64,000 bases of DNA from DASQPR01 sp963797605 (GCA_963797605.1 CAWCPX010000009.1:310001-374000); one strand, 5' to 3'; numbered from the stretch's first letter, positions 26,683-38,058 are shown. Notes: generated by a model not told the origin, from the sequence alone. Translations and numbers: made by a program.

Positions 26683-27658
26683 TTATAGCCAGCCGTTGCG
26701 GCGGAACAGGAGGTAGAGCGTGATGGTGCCGCCGACGGTGAGCGCCGCGGACGCGTAGAGGCCGTTGTGGTCGGCGAAGCCCGGATACGGCAGGTTCTGG
26801 CCGTACCAGCCGGTGACCGCGGTCGGCACCGCGATGATCGCGGCCCAGCTGGTGACCTTCTTCATGATCGCGTTCAGCTGGTTGCCGCGCAGGTTGAGGT
26901 TGGTGTCGTAGATGTTCGCGATCAGGTCGCGCAGCGATTCGGTCCACTCGCTGGCGCGGAGCACGTGGTCGTAGACGTCCTGGAAGTAGGGCATCGTCGT
27001 CGGCGTCGACGAGGTGCAGGTCGCGGCGCAGCAGCGTGTTGACGACCTCGCGCATCGGCAGCACGACCCGGCGCAGCGACGACGAGCGACTTGCGGAGTT
27101 GGAAGGTGCGTTGCTGCATCGACGTCTGTCCGCACGCTCTCGGCGAACAGCTGGTCTTCGAGCGCCTCGACCTCGGTGTCGAGCGACTGGATCGCGTCGA
27201 AGTGGCTGTCGACGACGAAGTCGAGCAGGCCGTGCACGAGGAACGCGACGCCGGCTGCGTCGCGATCGCGTCGTCGCCGTCCCACCGGGCGACCACGGCG
27301 TCGATGTCGAAGTCCGGGCTCTTGCGTACGGTCACCAGCGCGTTCCGGGTGATGAACGCGGAGACCTCGGCGGTCGTCAGCACGCCGGTGTCGGTGTCGA
27401 GCCGCACCGAGTACGCGGTCAGGAACAGGTGGCTCGCGTAGTGGTCGAGCTTCGGCCGCTGGTGTTCGTGGATCGCGTCCTCGACGGCGAGCGGGTGCAG
27501 GCCGAGTTCCTCGCTGATCGCGCCGAGGTCGGCCTCGGTCGGTTCGCAGATGTCGAGCCAGACGGTGGCGGCGGGATCCTCGGGTAGTCGGAGACCTCGG
27601 CGACCGGGAAGTTCTCGGCTTCCAGCGCGCCGTCGCGGTAGACGCGGGTGCGATGCAT
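26683..27658 (-). CDS. corA: CorA-family magnesium/cobalt channel, several frameshifts
   Basis: Fragments start MHRTRVYRDGALEAENFPVA at 27658. They continue with VSAFITRNALVTVRKSPDFD, FLVHGLLDFVVDSHFDAIQS and LDTEVEALEDQLF. The C-terminus has the CorA helices: NAIMKKVTSWAAIIAVPTAV, then TGWYGQNLPYPGF, then a second membrane segment and a basic tail. GxN is present as GQN in place of the common GMN, which is frequent in actinobacterial paralogues. Expected length is about 325 residues. At least five shifts interrupt it. Confidence 0.8.
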
Positions 27659-27662
27659 GCGG

Positions 27663-28645
27663 TCAGTATCTCCCCGAGGATGCCTGCGTCGGTGCCGCCG
27701 GCGGAGCGCCGCCGGCTGCTGGTGCGGCGGTCGACGGCGCTGGGTGCGCCGGCGGCGGCGCCATGCACGGATCATGTTCGGCGGCGGCTGGTCGGCACCG
27801 GTGAGCCGGTCGAGTTCCGGCCAGACCGCGGCGGTCGCGGCCCGGTCTGCGCATGATGCGCCGGGCCGCCCGCCGGTGCCGCTCGGCCAGCACCGCGGCG
27901 AGATAGGCCCAGCCCGGGCGTGCCGGCCGGCGGTGGCGGTGACACGCAGGCGCGCGACCTCGGCGGCGAGTTCCCGACCGAGGCGGGTCCGGGCCGGTTC
28001 GCGCAGACCCGGTTGCGGGCCAGGTAGTTGCGGACGGCGAGCGCGAGGTCGTCGGACAGGCCGGTCAGGTCGAGCGTCGCCGCCCACGGCGCCAGCTGCG
28101 GCGGCATCGCCGGCACCCAGCCCCACGTCCCGTGCCGTGCGGTCGTGGATCACGATGGTGCCGGCCGCGATGTCGCCGAGCCGCTTGCCCGGCCGGGTTC
28201 GTCAGTCATCGTGCCGATGCTCGCGAACCAGGTCAGCGGCGGCAGCAGACCCGGCACCTCGGCCGCGACCCCGACCAGCGTGCGGGTGAGCGCCTGCCGG
28301 AACCGGATCGGGCCGCCGTCGTCGCGGACGACCCGCAGCCCCATCGCGAGCTTCCCGACCGTGCGCCCGCCGCGCGAACGTCTCCATCACCACCGGGTAG
28401 GCGATCAGCACGACGACGGACGCGACCACGGAGATCGCGCCGTCGGTGGCGCCGTCGAGCGCGCCGGTGAACGTCGTGACCAGCAACGCCGACCAGCACG
28501 AACACGATCCCGAGCACGATCTGCACGACCAGGTCGATCATCCGGGCGAAGCGTGCGCGAACCGATGCCGCGCGACGCGGACGTCGATCTCGACGGCGTC
28601 GCCGGTGACGACGCGGTCGGTTGGCGGCTGCGGGTCGGGGGTCAC
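27663..28645 (-). CDS. RDD-family membrane protein, several frameshifts
   Basis: It starts at GTG 28645 with VTPDPQPPTDRVVTGDAVEI. RDD-type membrane segments follow (RMIDLVVQIVLGIVFVLVGV, ISVVASVVVLIAYPVVMETF). The conserved GRTVGKLAMGLRVVRDDGGP and FRQALTRTLVGVAAEVPGLL come next, then PGKRLGDIAAGTIVIHDRTA. The C-terminal cytoplasmic part is helical and ends in a Pro/Ala-rich tail. It is divergent from the SpoIIM-like gene at 28710, the usual actinobacterial arrangement. Its biochemical role is unknown. Confidence 0.75.
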
Positions 28646-28709
28646 CCGTACAGTCAACCAGCCCGCTACTGTGTGCGGGTTCCCACCGCGGGCTCGACAT
28701 TGGGGTGCG

Positions 28710-29720
28710 ATGGACCTGGACGCGTTCGTCGCCGAGCACACGCTCGAGTGGCGGCGCCTGGAGCAGCTGTCGCGCAAGCGCGGCAAGTCGGTCGCCGAGG
28801 TCGACGAGCTGATGACGCTCTACCAGCGCACCGGCACGCACCTGTCGGCGATCCGCACGCAACTCCCCCGACCCGGCGCTCGTCGCGTGGCTGTCCCGGA
28901 TCGTGCTCAGCGCCCGCGGCCAGATCACCGGCGGCTCCGCGTTCTCGCTGGCAGGCCGTCGGCCTTCTTCACCGTCGGCTTCCCGCTCGCCGTCTACCAG
29001 GCGCGCCGCTGGTGGGTGCCGGTCGGCGTCGCGTTCACCGGGCTGTCGATCGCGCTGATGTTCTACATCGCCGAGCAACCCGGACGTGCAGAACATGCTG
29101 CTGCCGCCGGACCGACGCGCAGCAGCTCGCCGAGCACCGACTTCGCCAGACTACTACTACGCAATATCCGGCCCAGCACTTCGCGCTGCAGGTCTGGACG
29201 AACAACGCGCTGCTCACCGCGCAGTGCCTCGCCGCCGGGATCCTGCTCCTCCCGGTGCTCTACCTGCTCGCCGCAGAACGCGCTGAACATCGGCGTCGAC
29301 GGCGGTTTCATGATCGCGTCCGGCCGCTCCGGCGAGTTCTGGGGCCTGATCGCGCCGCACGGGCTGCTCGAGCTGACCGCGTGTTCATCGCCGCCGGCGT
29401 CGGGCTGCGGATCGGCTGGGCGTGGATCGCGCCGCGTCCGGGCTTGACCCGGACGCCGTCGGTCGCGGAGGCGGCGCGCTCGGCGATGCTGGTCGCGCTC
29501 GGGCTGGTGGTCGTGCTCGGGGTCAGCGGCGCTGATCGAGGCGTTCGTGACGCCGTCGCCGCTGCCGACGTGCGCCCGGATCGGCATCGGGTTCGCGGTG
29601 TGGGTCGGCGTTCCTGGCGTACATGTTCGTGTTCGGCTCGGCGGGCGCAGCGATGGCCGAGTCCGCCGACCTGGACGAATCCTTGCGCCGACGCGCAGCG
29701 ACGTCTCCCCGGCGGTCTGA
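28710..29720 (+). CDS. Stage II sporulation protein M-like membrane protein, many frameshifts
   Basis: It starts MDLDAFVAEHTLEWRRLEQL at 28710. It continues through VDELMTLYQRTGTHLSAIRT, PSAFFTVGFPLAVYQARRWW and FALQVWTNNALLTAQCLAAG. SGEFWGLIAPHGLLELT is the strongest SpoIIM signature. Roughly 330 residues are expected, with four to five membrane segments. About nine shifts break it. It belongs to the conserved block with RDD, DUF58, MoxR, DUF4350 and DUF4129 genes, a module of unknown role in actinomycetes. Confidence 0.75.
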
Positions 29721-29754
29721 GCGTCGACAGGCGTCGGCGCTTTGACGGTCGTGG

Positions 29755-31134
29755 TCAGGAGCTCGGCCGACCTCCGAGGCGGCCTTCATGGCCAGGTAGG
29801 CGTCGGCGACCGGGACGCAGCAGTCGCGACCGGCGCGTCGACGACCTCGACGCCGTGCGCGCGCAGCGCGCCGACGATCCGGCCCGCTCGGCCAGCGTCA
29901 CCGTGCGCGGCCGCGGCAGTGTACACGTCGCCGACGCGTGCCGCGGCGCGAGTCATCGCCTCGAGCTCCGGGTCGTGCGACCGCCGCGACCACGACCTTG
30001 TGCCGCACGGTCGAGCTGGCGTCAGCACCGGCAGCAGGCCCTCGCCGAGCGCGCCCGGCTCCAGCGCGGTGAACAGCACGACCAGCGCGCGTTTGCGTTC
30101 CCGGCGCAGCACTTCGCCGACGACAGGCTGAAGTCGGTCTCGACGAGCGCCGGCTGCAGCGGCGCGAGCGCGTTGACCATCGGGCGAGCAGCGTACGCGC
30201 TGGTGCCTGCCGGTGACGGCGGCGCGGACGGCGGCGTCGACGGCGAACAGGTCGACGCGAGTCGCCGGCGCGGCTGGCGAGCTCGGCGAGCAGCAGCGCG
30301 GCGTCGATCGCCGCGTCCAGGCGGGGTTCGGCGACCGGCGGCGGCCGTCCGGTCGCGGTCGATGCCGACGCGGACCGCACTGGTCCGGCCGGTGTCGAGC
30401 ACGCAGACGACGCGGCGGTCGCGCTCCGGCCGCCAGGTGCGCACGACGACGTCGGATCGCGCGGGCGGTGGCGCGCCAGTCGATCGAGCGGACGTCGTCG
30501 CCGATCACGTACTCGCGCAGCGAGTCGAACTCGGTGCCCTGGCCGCGGCCCGCGGGTCACCACCGAGCCGTCGAAGATCCCGCAGCTCGGCGACCTTCTC
30601 GGCGAGGAACCGGCGGGAGTCGAAGCGGGGCAGCACCCGCAGCGTCCACGGCGGCGTCGCGGCGGCCGACCGGCCGACGTGCTCTGCCGGTACGCCAGCC
30701 GCAGCGGCCCGTACGAGCGGATGCGTGACGCGTACGGCCGGCCGGTCGCCGCGCCGGGTCGGGCGCAGTGTCGATCGGCAGCCGGACGCGGCTCGCCGGG
30801 CGGTACGCGACGCGCGATCCGGCTGCCGGCGTCGGCGACGCGGCGCCGGCCGACGGCACCCAGGCGTCGCGGACCTCGGCGCGCAGCGTCCGCGAGCCGG
30901 TGTTCGTGACGGTCAGCGTCGACCGTGCGCGGTGTCGCCGAGGCGCACCTGGCGGTCGCCGTCGCGGCCGCAGGGTGACGTCGCCGAGCGGCGCCGGCGA
31001 GCGCGAGGTCGAGCACCGACCAGCAGCGGCGATCGCGACGATCGCGACGAGCGCGACCCAGCCGTCGCCGATGGCGACGAGCACGGCGAGCGCCCCGAGC
31101 GCCGAGCCAGCACGGCGGCGCGCCAGGTGAGCAC
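29755..31134 (-). CDS. DUF58 domain-containing protein, many frameshifts
   Basis: Two N-terminal membrane segments (VLTWRAAVLA..., ALAVLVAIGDGWVALVAIVA) precede a beta-rich region (STLTVTNTGSRTLRAEVRDA). The DUF58 signature is present as EFDSLREYVIGDDVRSIDWR followed by ATAR, then DRRVVCVLDTGRTSAVRVGI, a vWA-like strand. The C-terminus is near DAYLAMKAASEVG; shifts hide the exact stop, so 29755 is an estimate. The start is GTG 31134, eight bases past the stop codon of the MoxR gene. DUF58 proteins are typical partners of MoxR ATPases. Confidence 0.75.
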
Positions 31135-31140
31135 GCGGCC

Positions 31141-32150
<1,010 letters not shown>

Positions 32151-32177
32151 CGGAACTCCCTGATGGGTGTGCGGTGC

Positions 32178-33423
32178 TCACAGGCCGGCCGCGCGGGTGA
32201 GGTCGTCGAGACGGGCCACGGCCCGGACGAGTTTCTGGCCGTCGCCGACGTCCGCGCCGAACAGGATCTCATCGATCTCGTCGGTCGGCCGGCCGGTACG
32301 GGTGGCCATCGCGGTCACGACGTCGGCGTCGGGCGCGTCGGGTGTCAGGTCGGTCGCGGCGGCCAGCCGGGCGATGACGGCGCCGCGGAGCATCGCGAAG
32401 GCGGCTTTGCGGTCACCGGTGCGGCGGTAGAGGCGCGCGCGGCCCTCGATGGTCTCGTTGGCGCGCGGTGCGACGGCCATCGGTTCGCTGACGGGTGGGC
32501 CGAGACGGCGACCGGCGGCCAGTGCGAGCGCGACCCCGATGAGCAGAGTGGTGCCGAGCGCCGTCCAGAGCCAGCCGGGGAACAGCCCGGCGATCGAACT
32601 GCGGCTCGACGAGTCGTCACCGCCGCCGCTGGGCAGGTGGCCGCCGGTGACCGTGGCGATCGGCGTCGGTGTGATGGATTCGGCCCGGTGCAGGTCGAGC
32701 CAGACGAGGCTCGGCCGCGTGTTCAGCAGGCCGGTGGCCAGGGTCGCGTTGCCGTGTTCGTGGATGCGGTCGTTGCGGAACGGATCGCTGGCGCCGACGA
32801 CGATGAGGTCGGCGCCGCCGTCGTGCATCTCGATCAGGGAGCCGTCGTAGCAGGTGGTGGCGTCGGTGGCCGCGGCGATGTACTCGATCCGGTCGGGTGC
32901 CGCGGCTCCGGCTCGGTGCGCGGCCGGCAGGTCGCAGCCGGGGGTGTCGACCTGCGTGGCCCAGTGCGTGCCGGCGACGTCGAACGGCAGGTCGGCGGCG
33001 ATGACGGTGTGTTCGTCGGGTGCCACGAGCACGACGCGGGTGCCGGTGGGAAGGGCCCGGATCACGCCGAGGTCGATCGGTTCGACGAGGGACGGTGCCG
33101 GGATGAACACCGTCGTCGGCCCGTTGATCGAGCCGAACGCGTCGGCCGTGCTGGTCACCCGCCGCACCGTGATCCCGCCGGCGCGCAGCAGCCCGGCGAG
33201 GTCGGAGTCCGCCGAGCGGGGCGGTGCTGGCCGGGTTCAGGTAGGACGTGTCGGTGACGTCGACGCCCTGCAGCATGTGCGCGACGATCGTCCACACGAT
33301 CAGCAGGAACACGATCACGAGCGGGATCGTCAGCTTGTACCAGCGGCGAAGCCATTGCCCACGGTGATGCCGCCTTGTCGCCGGTGGGGCCGCGGGGCGG
33401 GTCGGCAGCGTCTGGGTGGTCAC
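32178..33423 (-). CDS. DUF4350 domain-containing membrane protein, one frameshift
   Basis: It starts at GTG 33423, overlapping the upstream stop (GTGA). A basic N-terminus and one membrane segment (LTIPLVIVFLLIVWTIVAHM) lead into the DUF4350 domain with FGSINGPTTVFIPAPSLVEP and VVLVAPDEHTVIA. A second membrane segment (LWTALGTTLLIGVALALAAG) is followed by a cytoplasmic tail with ARLYRRTGDRKAAFAMLRGA. The shift is near 33,215. It lies between the MoxR and DUF4129 genes, a standard arrangement. Confidence 0.8.
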
Positions 33424-34043
33424 GCGGTCACCCGTGCCGGTGCCGATCGCAGGACCTCGGTGACCTGGCCGGCGTAGGCGCGCATCGACGTGTCGTCGCC
33501 GGCGACGGCGGGCCGTTCGCCGTACCAGATGTCGGAGAAGACCCGGCTCGCGTCGTCCAGCGGTTGCCGCAGCGTGCCCCGGGCGGCCACGGCGGCGCGG
33601 GCGAGTTCGCTGACCGTCCAGCCGGGGTAGCCGACGATGACACCGGCGTCGACGAGGTCCCGCACGATGGCGCGGAGGCGTTCGCGGACGGCTTCGGCGT
33701 AGCGGCCTTCGGCGGCGAGCCGGTCGGCGTTGGCGAGGAACGTCGTGGCCGGAAGGTCGGGCAGCACGTCGGGGCCGGACAGGATCGGGGTGTCGGCCGG
33801 CGCCGTGTCGCGCCGTGGCCGGCGTTTGCGCCGCCAGCCGAGGCGGATCTTCTTCCAGAAGCCGCGGCGCCACGACCCGCGCCGGAACAGGCCGCGGAAC
33901 GGGTTGCTCGTCGGCAGCCACGCCGGCCACCACTGCCACGCCGCGCCCGCGATCAGGGCCACGGCGACGAGGATCAGCGTCACCAGCGTGAAGCCGAACG
34001 TGTCGATCGGGCCGGCGACGAATTCGTTCCAGAACCGGCTCAC
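33420..34043 (-). CDS. DUF4129 domain-containing protein
   Basis: The protein has 207 residues from GTG 34043, overlapping the previous stop by GTGA. One membrane segment (GFTLVTLILVAVALIAGAAW) precedes a basic linker. The DUF4129 helical domain follows: FLANADRLAAEGRYAEAVRE, RLRAIVRDLVDAG, YPGWTVSELARAAV and FSDIWYGERPAVAGD. The cytosolic domain is transglutaminase-associated in other phyla; here it belongs to the MoxR block. Confidence 0.85.
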   Translation of the reverse strand: MSRFWNEFVAGPIDTFGFTLVTLILVAVALIAGAAWQWWPAWLPTSNPFRGLFRRGSWRRGFWKKIRLGWRRKRRPRRDTAPADTPILSGPDVLPDLPATTFLANADRLAAEGRYAEAVRERLRAIVRDLVDAGVIVGYPGWTVSELARAAVAARGTLRQPLDDASRVFSDIWYGERPAVAGDDTSMRAYAGQVTEVLRSAPARVTA

Positions 34044-34933
34044 CGGGGCACCGCCAGCGCCGTCGAGACCGGGAGTTTGCGGCGCAGCGCCCGGGACAGC
34101 ACGATGTCGAGGCCTTCGACCCGCATCCGCGTTTCGAGGTGCAGCACAGCGTCGAGGCACCCCATCGCCGTGTACGCGAGCGCGTTGATCCCGGTCCACA
34201 GGATGTAGGTGACGACGGTGCTGACGCCGTGACCGGACACGGTGAGCGTGTCCAGGAGCGCCGATGGGCCGACGTAGGCGATGAGGAACCGGATCGCGAA
34301 CCAGATCGCATAGCCCATGACGCGTACGCGGCCCGCGCGCAAACCCATCCGCGCCGACAGCCCGAACCCGCGGCCGAAGGCCCGCAGGATCCCGATCCGC
34401 CGGGGTGCCGCGCCCGCGGGCTGGTACGTGTCCGTGCGCAGCGTCGGCGTGGCGAGCCCGGTGAGCATGAACCACAGCACCCAGGGCACACCGCCGACGA
34501 CGAACGTGAGGAACGCCCCGCTCCCGATCACGATGCTCAGCACGATCGTGGCGACCGGCCGTGCCCGTGACGCGAGGATCGCCGACGCGCCGGGCAGGTC
34601 ACCGATCAGCAGGTCGAGGGCGGGCACCGCGGCCACGGCGCCGATCAGGGCGATGATCGTGGCCTCGAACGCCATCCCGAGAGCGAGCACGAACCACAGC
34701 TGTGCCGACCCGCCACCGGCGATGATCACGTGTGCGTAGTCGTGGACGTCGCCCAGGCGCGGTACGCCGGCGAACAGGTGCTTGCGGATCGGGTAGAGCA
34801 CGGCCTGTTCGGCGGCGGCGAGCACGAGACCGAGGCCGAGCAGGCGGATCGGGCGGCGGCGCAGCACGGCGACGGCCGCGTCGAGCAGTTCGCCGGTGGT
34901 CAGAGGGCGCATGGGCAGCGACTCGGTGGCCAC
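34040..34933 (-). CDS. Integral membrane protein heading the MoxR-block operon
   Basis: The 297-residue protein starts MATESLPMRPLTTGELLDAA and has about six hydrophobic segments, among them LWFVLALGMAFEATIIALIG and ATIVLSIVIGSGAFLTFVVG. RPLTTGELLDAAVAVLRRRP is the conserved N-terminus of a family found at this position in many actinomycetes. No activity is known. It is coupled by GTGA to the DUF4129 gene and divergent from the coiled-coil gene at 35085. Confidence 0.85.
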   Translation of the reverse strand: MATESLPMRPLTTGELLDAAVAVLRRRPIRLLGLGLVLAAAEQAVLYPIRKHLFAGVPRLGDVHDYAHVIIAGGGSAQLWFVLALGMAFEATIIALIGAVAAVPALDLLIGDLPGASAILASRARPVATIVLSIVIGSGAFLTFVVGGVPWVLWFMLTGLATPTLRTDTYQPAGAAPRRIGILRAFGRGFGLSARMGLRAGRVRVMGYAIWFAIRFLIAYVGPSALLDTLTVSGHGVSTVVTYILWTGINALAYTAMGCLDAVLHLETRMRVEGLDIVLSRALRRKLPVSTALAVPR

Positions 34934-35084
34934 GCGTCTCCTCCCTGCGGTGCTTCGGTGCGGCGGTCTCGGTGGTTCCGTGTCGCGTTCGGTGGGTGCT
35001 CATCCTGGCATGCCTCCGCCCTTCGTCGCGCCCCCGCTCCGGGGCGTTCCGGTGACCGCTCGGGCTGGATTACCCTTCACCCTC

Positions 35085-36260
35085 ATGAGCGTGCCCGAGG
35101 TTGCCGCGTCCGGCGCCGCACCGTTCGACGCCGTGACGTCCGAGATCGGGGCGTCCGAGGCCGAAGCCGTGCGCCCGTGCGTCTACTGTGGCCGTCCGGT
35201 GCCGCAGCGGGGAAGTGCCGGCCGCCCGTTCCGCTACTGCCGTGACAACGACGGCTCCTGCCAGCGCAACGCCCGCAACGGACGGATGCGCGAACGGAAC
35301 TCGCCGGGCCTGGCCGGGCAGGTCGCCCGTTCGTGGGAGATCGTCGAGCGCCTCGAACTCGTCGCCGGCACCCTCGCCGACGCGCTGCATGCCGAGATGA
35401 GCCCGGCCGGCGTAGAACGGCAGACCGCGGCCGTGCGTGCCGAGGCGGCCACGCACGTCTCCGGCGCCCACACCGAGCGCGACGAGGCCCGCCGGGAGGC
35501 CGAGGCGGCCCGGGCCGAACTCGCCCGCCGCACCGACGCCCTGACCGCCACCGTGGCCCGCGCCGCCGACGCGACCGCCGCCGCCACCCGCGCCGAGGAG
35601 GAGAACGCTGCCCTGACAGCGACGCTCGCCACCCGCACCGGCGAGCGCGACACCGCCCGCAGCGCCGCGACGACCGAAGCCGCCTTGCGAGCCGATTCCG
35701 AAAGCGCTCGCGACCGGGCCGTCGCGGTCGCCGAACGGCACCGCGCCGCCGCCGAACAGGCCGAACGTCAGCGTGACGCGGCGCTGACCGAACGCGACGC
35801 GGCGACGGTGACCGCTGAGCGGGCGATCGCGGCCAGCAACGACGCGTTCGCCGCCCGGGACCGAGCCGTCGCCGAACGGGACGCGGCCGTCACCGAGGTC
35901 ACCCGGCTCCGCGACGAACTGTCGGCGGCGACGCTGGCCCGTGCCGAACTCGAGTCGCGTGCGCGCACCGCCGAGACCGCTGCCGCCGCCGCCCGGGACG
36001 AGCACCGCCAAACCGTCTGGGAGCGCGACGCCGCCCGGGCCGACGCCGCGAGAGCCGCCGCGGCCACGGATGCCGCCCGAGCCGAACACGTCGCCGCGGT
36101 CACCGAACTCGCCGAAACCCGCGCCCAACTAGCGGCCGCCCGCGCCGGCATCGACGCGGAACGGGAACGCGCGGCCGGTCAGGAGTCGCGGATCGCCGCC
36201 CAGTCGGAGCAGATCGCCGCGATGGTGGCCGCGCTCGGTGCCGCCCGTTCGGAGCCGTGA
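35085..36260 (+). CDS. Zinc-ribbon plus long coiled-coil protein
   Basis: The protein has 391 residues from the ATG at 35085. Residues 31-58 hold a putative zinc site: CVYCGRPVP (CxxC), then YCRDNDGSC. A basic patch follows (QRNARNGRMRERN). From about residue 95 to the end it is an unbroken Ala/Arg/Glu/Thr-rich coiled coil (for example ERDEARREAEAARAELARRT), about 290 residues with no helix breaker. The layout recalls plasmid KfrA proteins, which bind DNA at the N-terminus and polymerise through a coiled coil, but the DNA-binding part differs. Function unknown. Confidence 0.75.
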   Translation: MSVPEVAASGAAPFDAVTSEIGASEAEAVRPCVYCGRPVPQRGSAGRPFRYCRDNDGSCQRNARNGRMRERNSPGLAGQVARSWEIVERLELVAGTLADALHAEMSPAGVERQTAAVRAEAATHVSGAHTERDEARREAEAARAELARRTDALTATVARAADATAAATRAEEENAALTATLATRTGERDTARSAATTEAALRADSESARDRAVAVAERHRAAAEQAERQRDAALTERDAATVTAERAIAASNDAFAARDRAVAERDAAVTEVTRLRDELSAATLARAELESRARTAETAAAAARDEHRQTVWERDAARADAARAAAATDAARAEHVAAVTELAETRAQLAAARAGIDAERERAAGQESRIAAQSEQIAAMVAALGAARSEP

Positions 36261-36296
36261 CCGCAGCCGGTCGCAGCGGGCTCCGAATCCGAACAC

Positions 36297-36340
36297 GTGT
36301 GCGGTGAACGATATGTGTGCGGTGAACGCGATGTCGTGAA
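36297..36340 (+). repeat. Short tandem repeat GTGTGCGGTGAACG
   Basis: GTGTGCGGTGAACG occurs twice, 20 bp apart, and is followed by a related CGATGTCGTGAACGG. It lies directly after the coiled-coil gene. No further function is seen in this stretch. Confidence 0.6.
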
Positions 36341-36485
36341 CGGCATGCCGATGCTTTCCCTGACACCACGATCCCCGATACCACGTTCCCCGACATCGCC
36401 TTCACCCGCGCGGACGCGCCGGGCTGACGCTCAACGATGACAGAGCGTGCGGAGTCGGCGTACCCGTGGAAGGGGTTGTTCGTCG

Positions 36486-36608
36486 CTTTGCTCTGCTCAC
36501 ACCGAGGCATCGCGCACGCTGAGTCACCGACTTCTGATCAAGGCGGCGCGGCCGGATTTGCATTCCAGCATCTCACGTGGCTGATGCCTATGAGTGAGCA
36601 GAGCAAAG
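36486..36608. mobile_element. 123-bp inverted-repeat (MITE-like) element, copy 2
   Basis: The same perfect 15-bp termini as copy 1 (CTTTGCTCTGCTCAC at 36486-36500, GTGAGCAGAGCAAAG at 36594-36608) enclose exactly 93 bp, as in copy 1. The interior is recognisably related near the ends (GAGGCATC, CACGCTGAGTCACCGACT and GATGCCTATGA). It sits in the 520-bp gap between the coiled-coil gene and the beta-clamp gene. Confidence 0.8.
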
Positions 36609-36784
36609 CGCGCGGCAACACCTCTCGCCTTCGGCGGCGAAGCGCTACCCTGCGTCACCCGACCGCTTATCACTTAGCGTGACCCCCGACGGGCGGCCGG
36701 CCGCTGAGAGTGGGCAGCGACTCGGCCCGGGGTCGCACGAGTCCGCGGTGAGGCCCGCGGCGAGGTCCGCGCTGAGGTTCGCGA

Positions 36785-37966
36785 TCATGTCAGGCGGATC
36801 GGCATCAGCAGGTAGCGGTAACCGGCGTCGAGGGAGACAGCCCGGTCGCGAGCCGGCACGCCTGAGCCGGCGCCGCCGACGGCGGCCGGTTCGGGACCGG
36901 GTTTGCCGGTGATCAGGGCGGGCCGCGCGGAGGTCGTGAACGACAGGCGGGCGGTGTCCGAGTCCAGCGCGGCCAGCCCTTCGAGCAGGTAGTGGGCGTT
37001 GAATGCGATCTGGATCGGATCGCCGGCGAACGACACCGGCATGACCTCGATCGCGTGCGCTTCCTCGCCGGTCGCGGCTTCGAGCACGACTTCGCCCGGG
37101 CGGAACGACAGCCGGATCGGCGCGGACCGTTCGGCGACGAGCGCGACGCGTTTGACCGCCTCCGCGAGCGCCGCCGTCGGCACCTCGGCCGTCGAGCTGT
37201 AGTCGTTCGGAAAGCGGGACAGGTAGTCCAGGAGTTGGTCTTCGAGGAGTCGGCTCATGCTGTTGCGGCCACCGCACTGGAATCCGATCATCGTGTCGGC
37301 TCCGTCGGCGCCGAGGCAGAGCCGTACTTCCGCGGCACCGTTCCAGGAGCGTGCCATGGTCGCCACGGCGCGCGCGGGCACGAGGGCGAGCGCGGCCATG
37401 TCCGGGCGGGTCGGCTGCCAGGGGAGGTCGCGGACGGCGATGCGGTAGCGGTCGGTGCACGCGAGGCGCAGGTGCTCGCCGGCGATCTGGACGCGCACGC
37501 CGGACAGGATCGGGACCGAGGCGTCGCGGGCCGCGGCGATCGTGACCTGGGCGACCGCGGCGGCGAACAGGTCGCTGCCGATCGTGCCCGCCAGCGGCGG
37601 CATCGTCGGCAGCGTCGGATAGTCGCCGACCGGCATCGTCTGTAGCGTGAACCGGCTTCCGCCGCAGCGTACGACGACTTTCGCACCGTCCATGCCGACG
37701 TCGACGGTCTGCGACGGGAGGGCCCGGCCGATTTCGGCGAGCAACCGGCCGGAGACCAGGGCCCGGCCGCCGGTCGCCACGATCGCGTCGAAGGACAGAC
37801 GCCCGGCGACCTCGAAGTCGAAGCTCGACAGGGTGACGCTGCTGGTCGCGGGGTCGGCCTCGATCAGCATGCCGTTGAGGATCGGCACGGCCGCGCGGCC
37901 GGGGAGGGTTCGGGCGGTCCATGCCACGGCGTCCGCCAAGATGTCGCGTTCGACCTGGAATCTCAT
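36785..37966 (-). CDS. DNA polymerase III beta-clamp paralogue (DnaN-like)
   Basis: The protein has 393 residues from ATG 37966, nine bases after GGAGG; GTG 37972 is also in frame. Three clamp domains are visible: MRFQVERDILADAVAWTART with PGRAAVPILNGMLIEADPAT, then AAARDASVPILSGVRVQIAG with RLACTDRYRIAVRDLPW, then ALAEAVKRVALVAERSAPIR and NAHYLLEGLAALDSD. The C-terminus YRYLLMPIRLT keeps the clamp ending (normally MPMR) used for partner binding. No dnaA or recF is adjacent, so this is a second, orphan clamp. A Gly/Ala insertion before the last strand is unusual. Confidence 0.88.
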   Translation of the reverse strand: MRFQVERDILADAVAWTARTLPGRAAVPILNGMLIEADPATSSVTLSSFDFEVAGRLSFDAIVATGGRALVSGRLLAEIGRALPSQTVDVGMDGAKVVVRCGGSRFTLQTMPVGDYPTLPTMPPLAGTIGSDLFAAAVAQVTIAAARDASVPILSGVRVQIAGEHLRLACTDRYRIAVRDLPWQPTRPDMAALALVPARAVATMARSWNGAAEVRLCLGADGADTMIGFQCGGRNSMSRLLEDQLLDYLSRFPNDYSSTAEVPTAALAEAVKRVALVAERSAPIRLSFRPGEVVLEAATGEEAHAIEVMPVSFAGDPIQIAFNAHYLLEGLAALDSDTARLSFTTSARPALITGKPGPEPAAVGGAGSGVPARDRAVSLDAGYRYLLMPIRLT

Positions 37967-38058
37967 TGACACGTACCTCCCGCGAAAGGCGACCCGTAGG
38001 GGTTAACGACGCGGCCGGGCAAAGCAGACGGCCTCGTCGCGGTTGATAGCCTCCGCGA

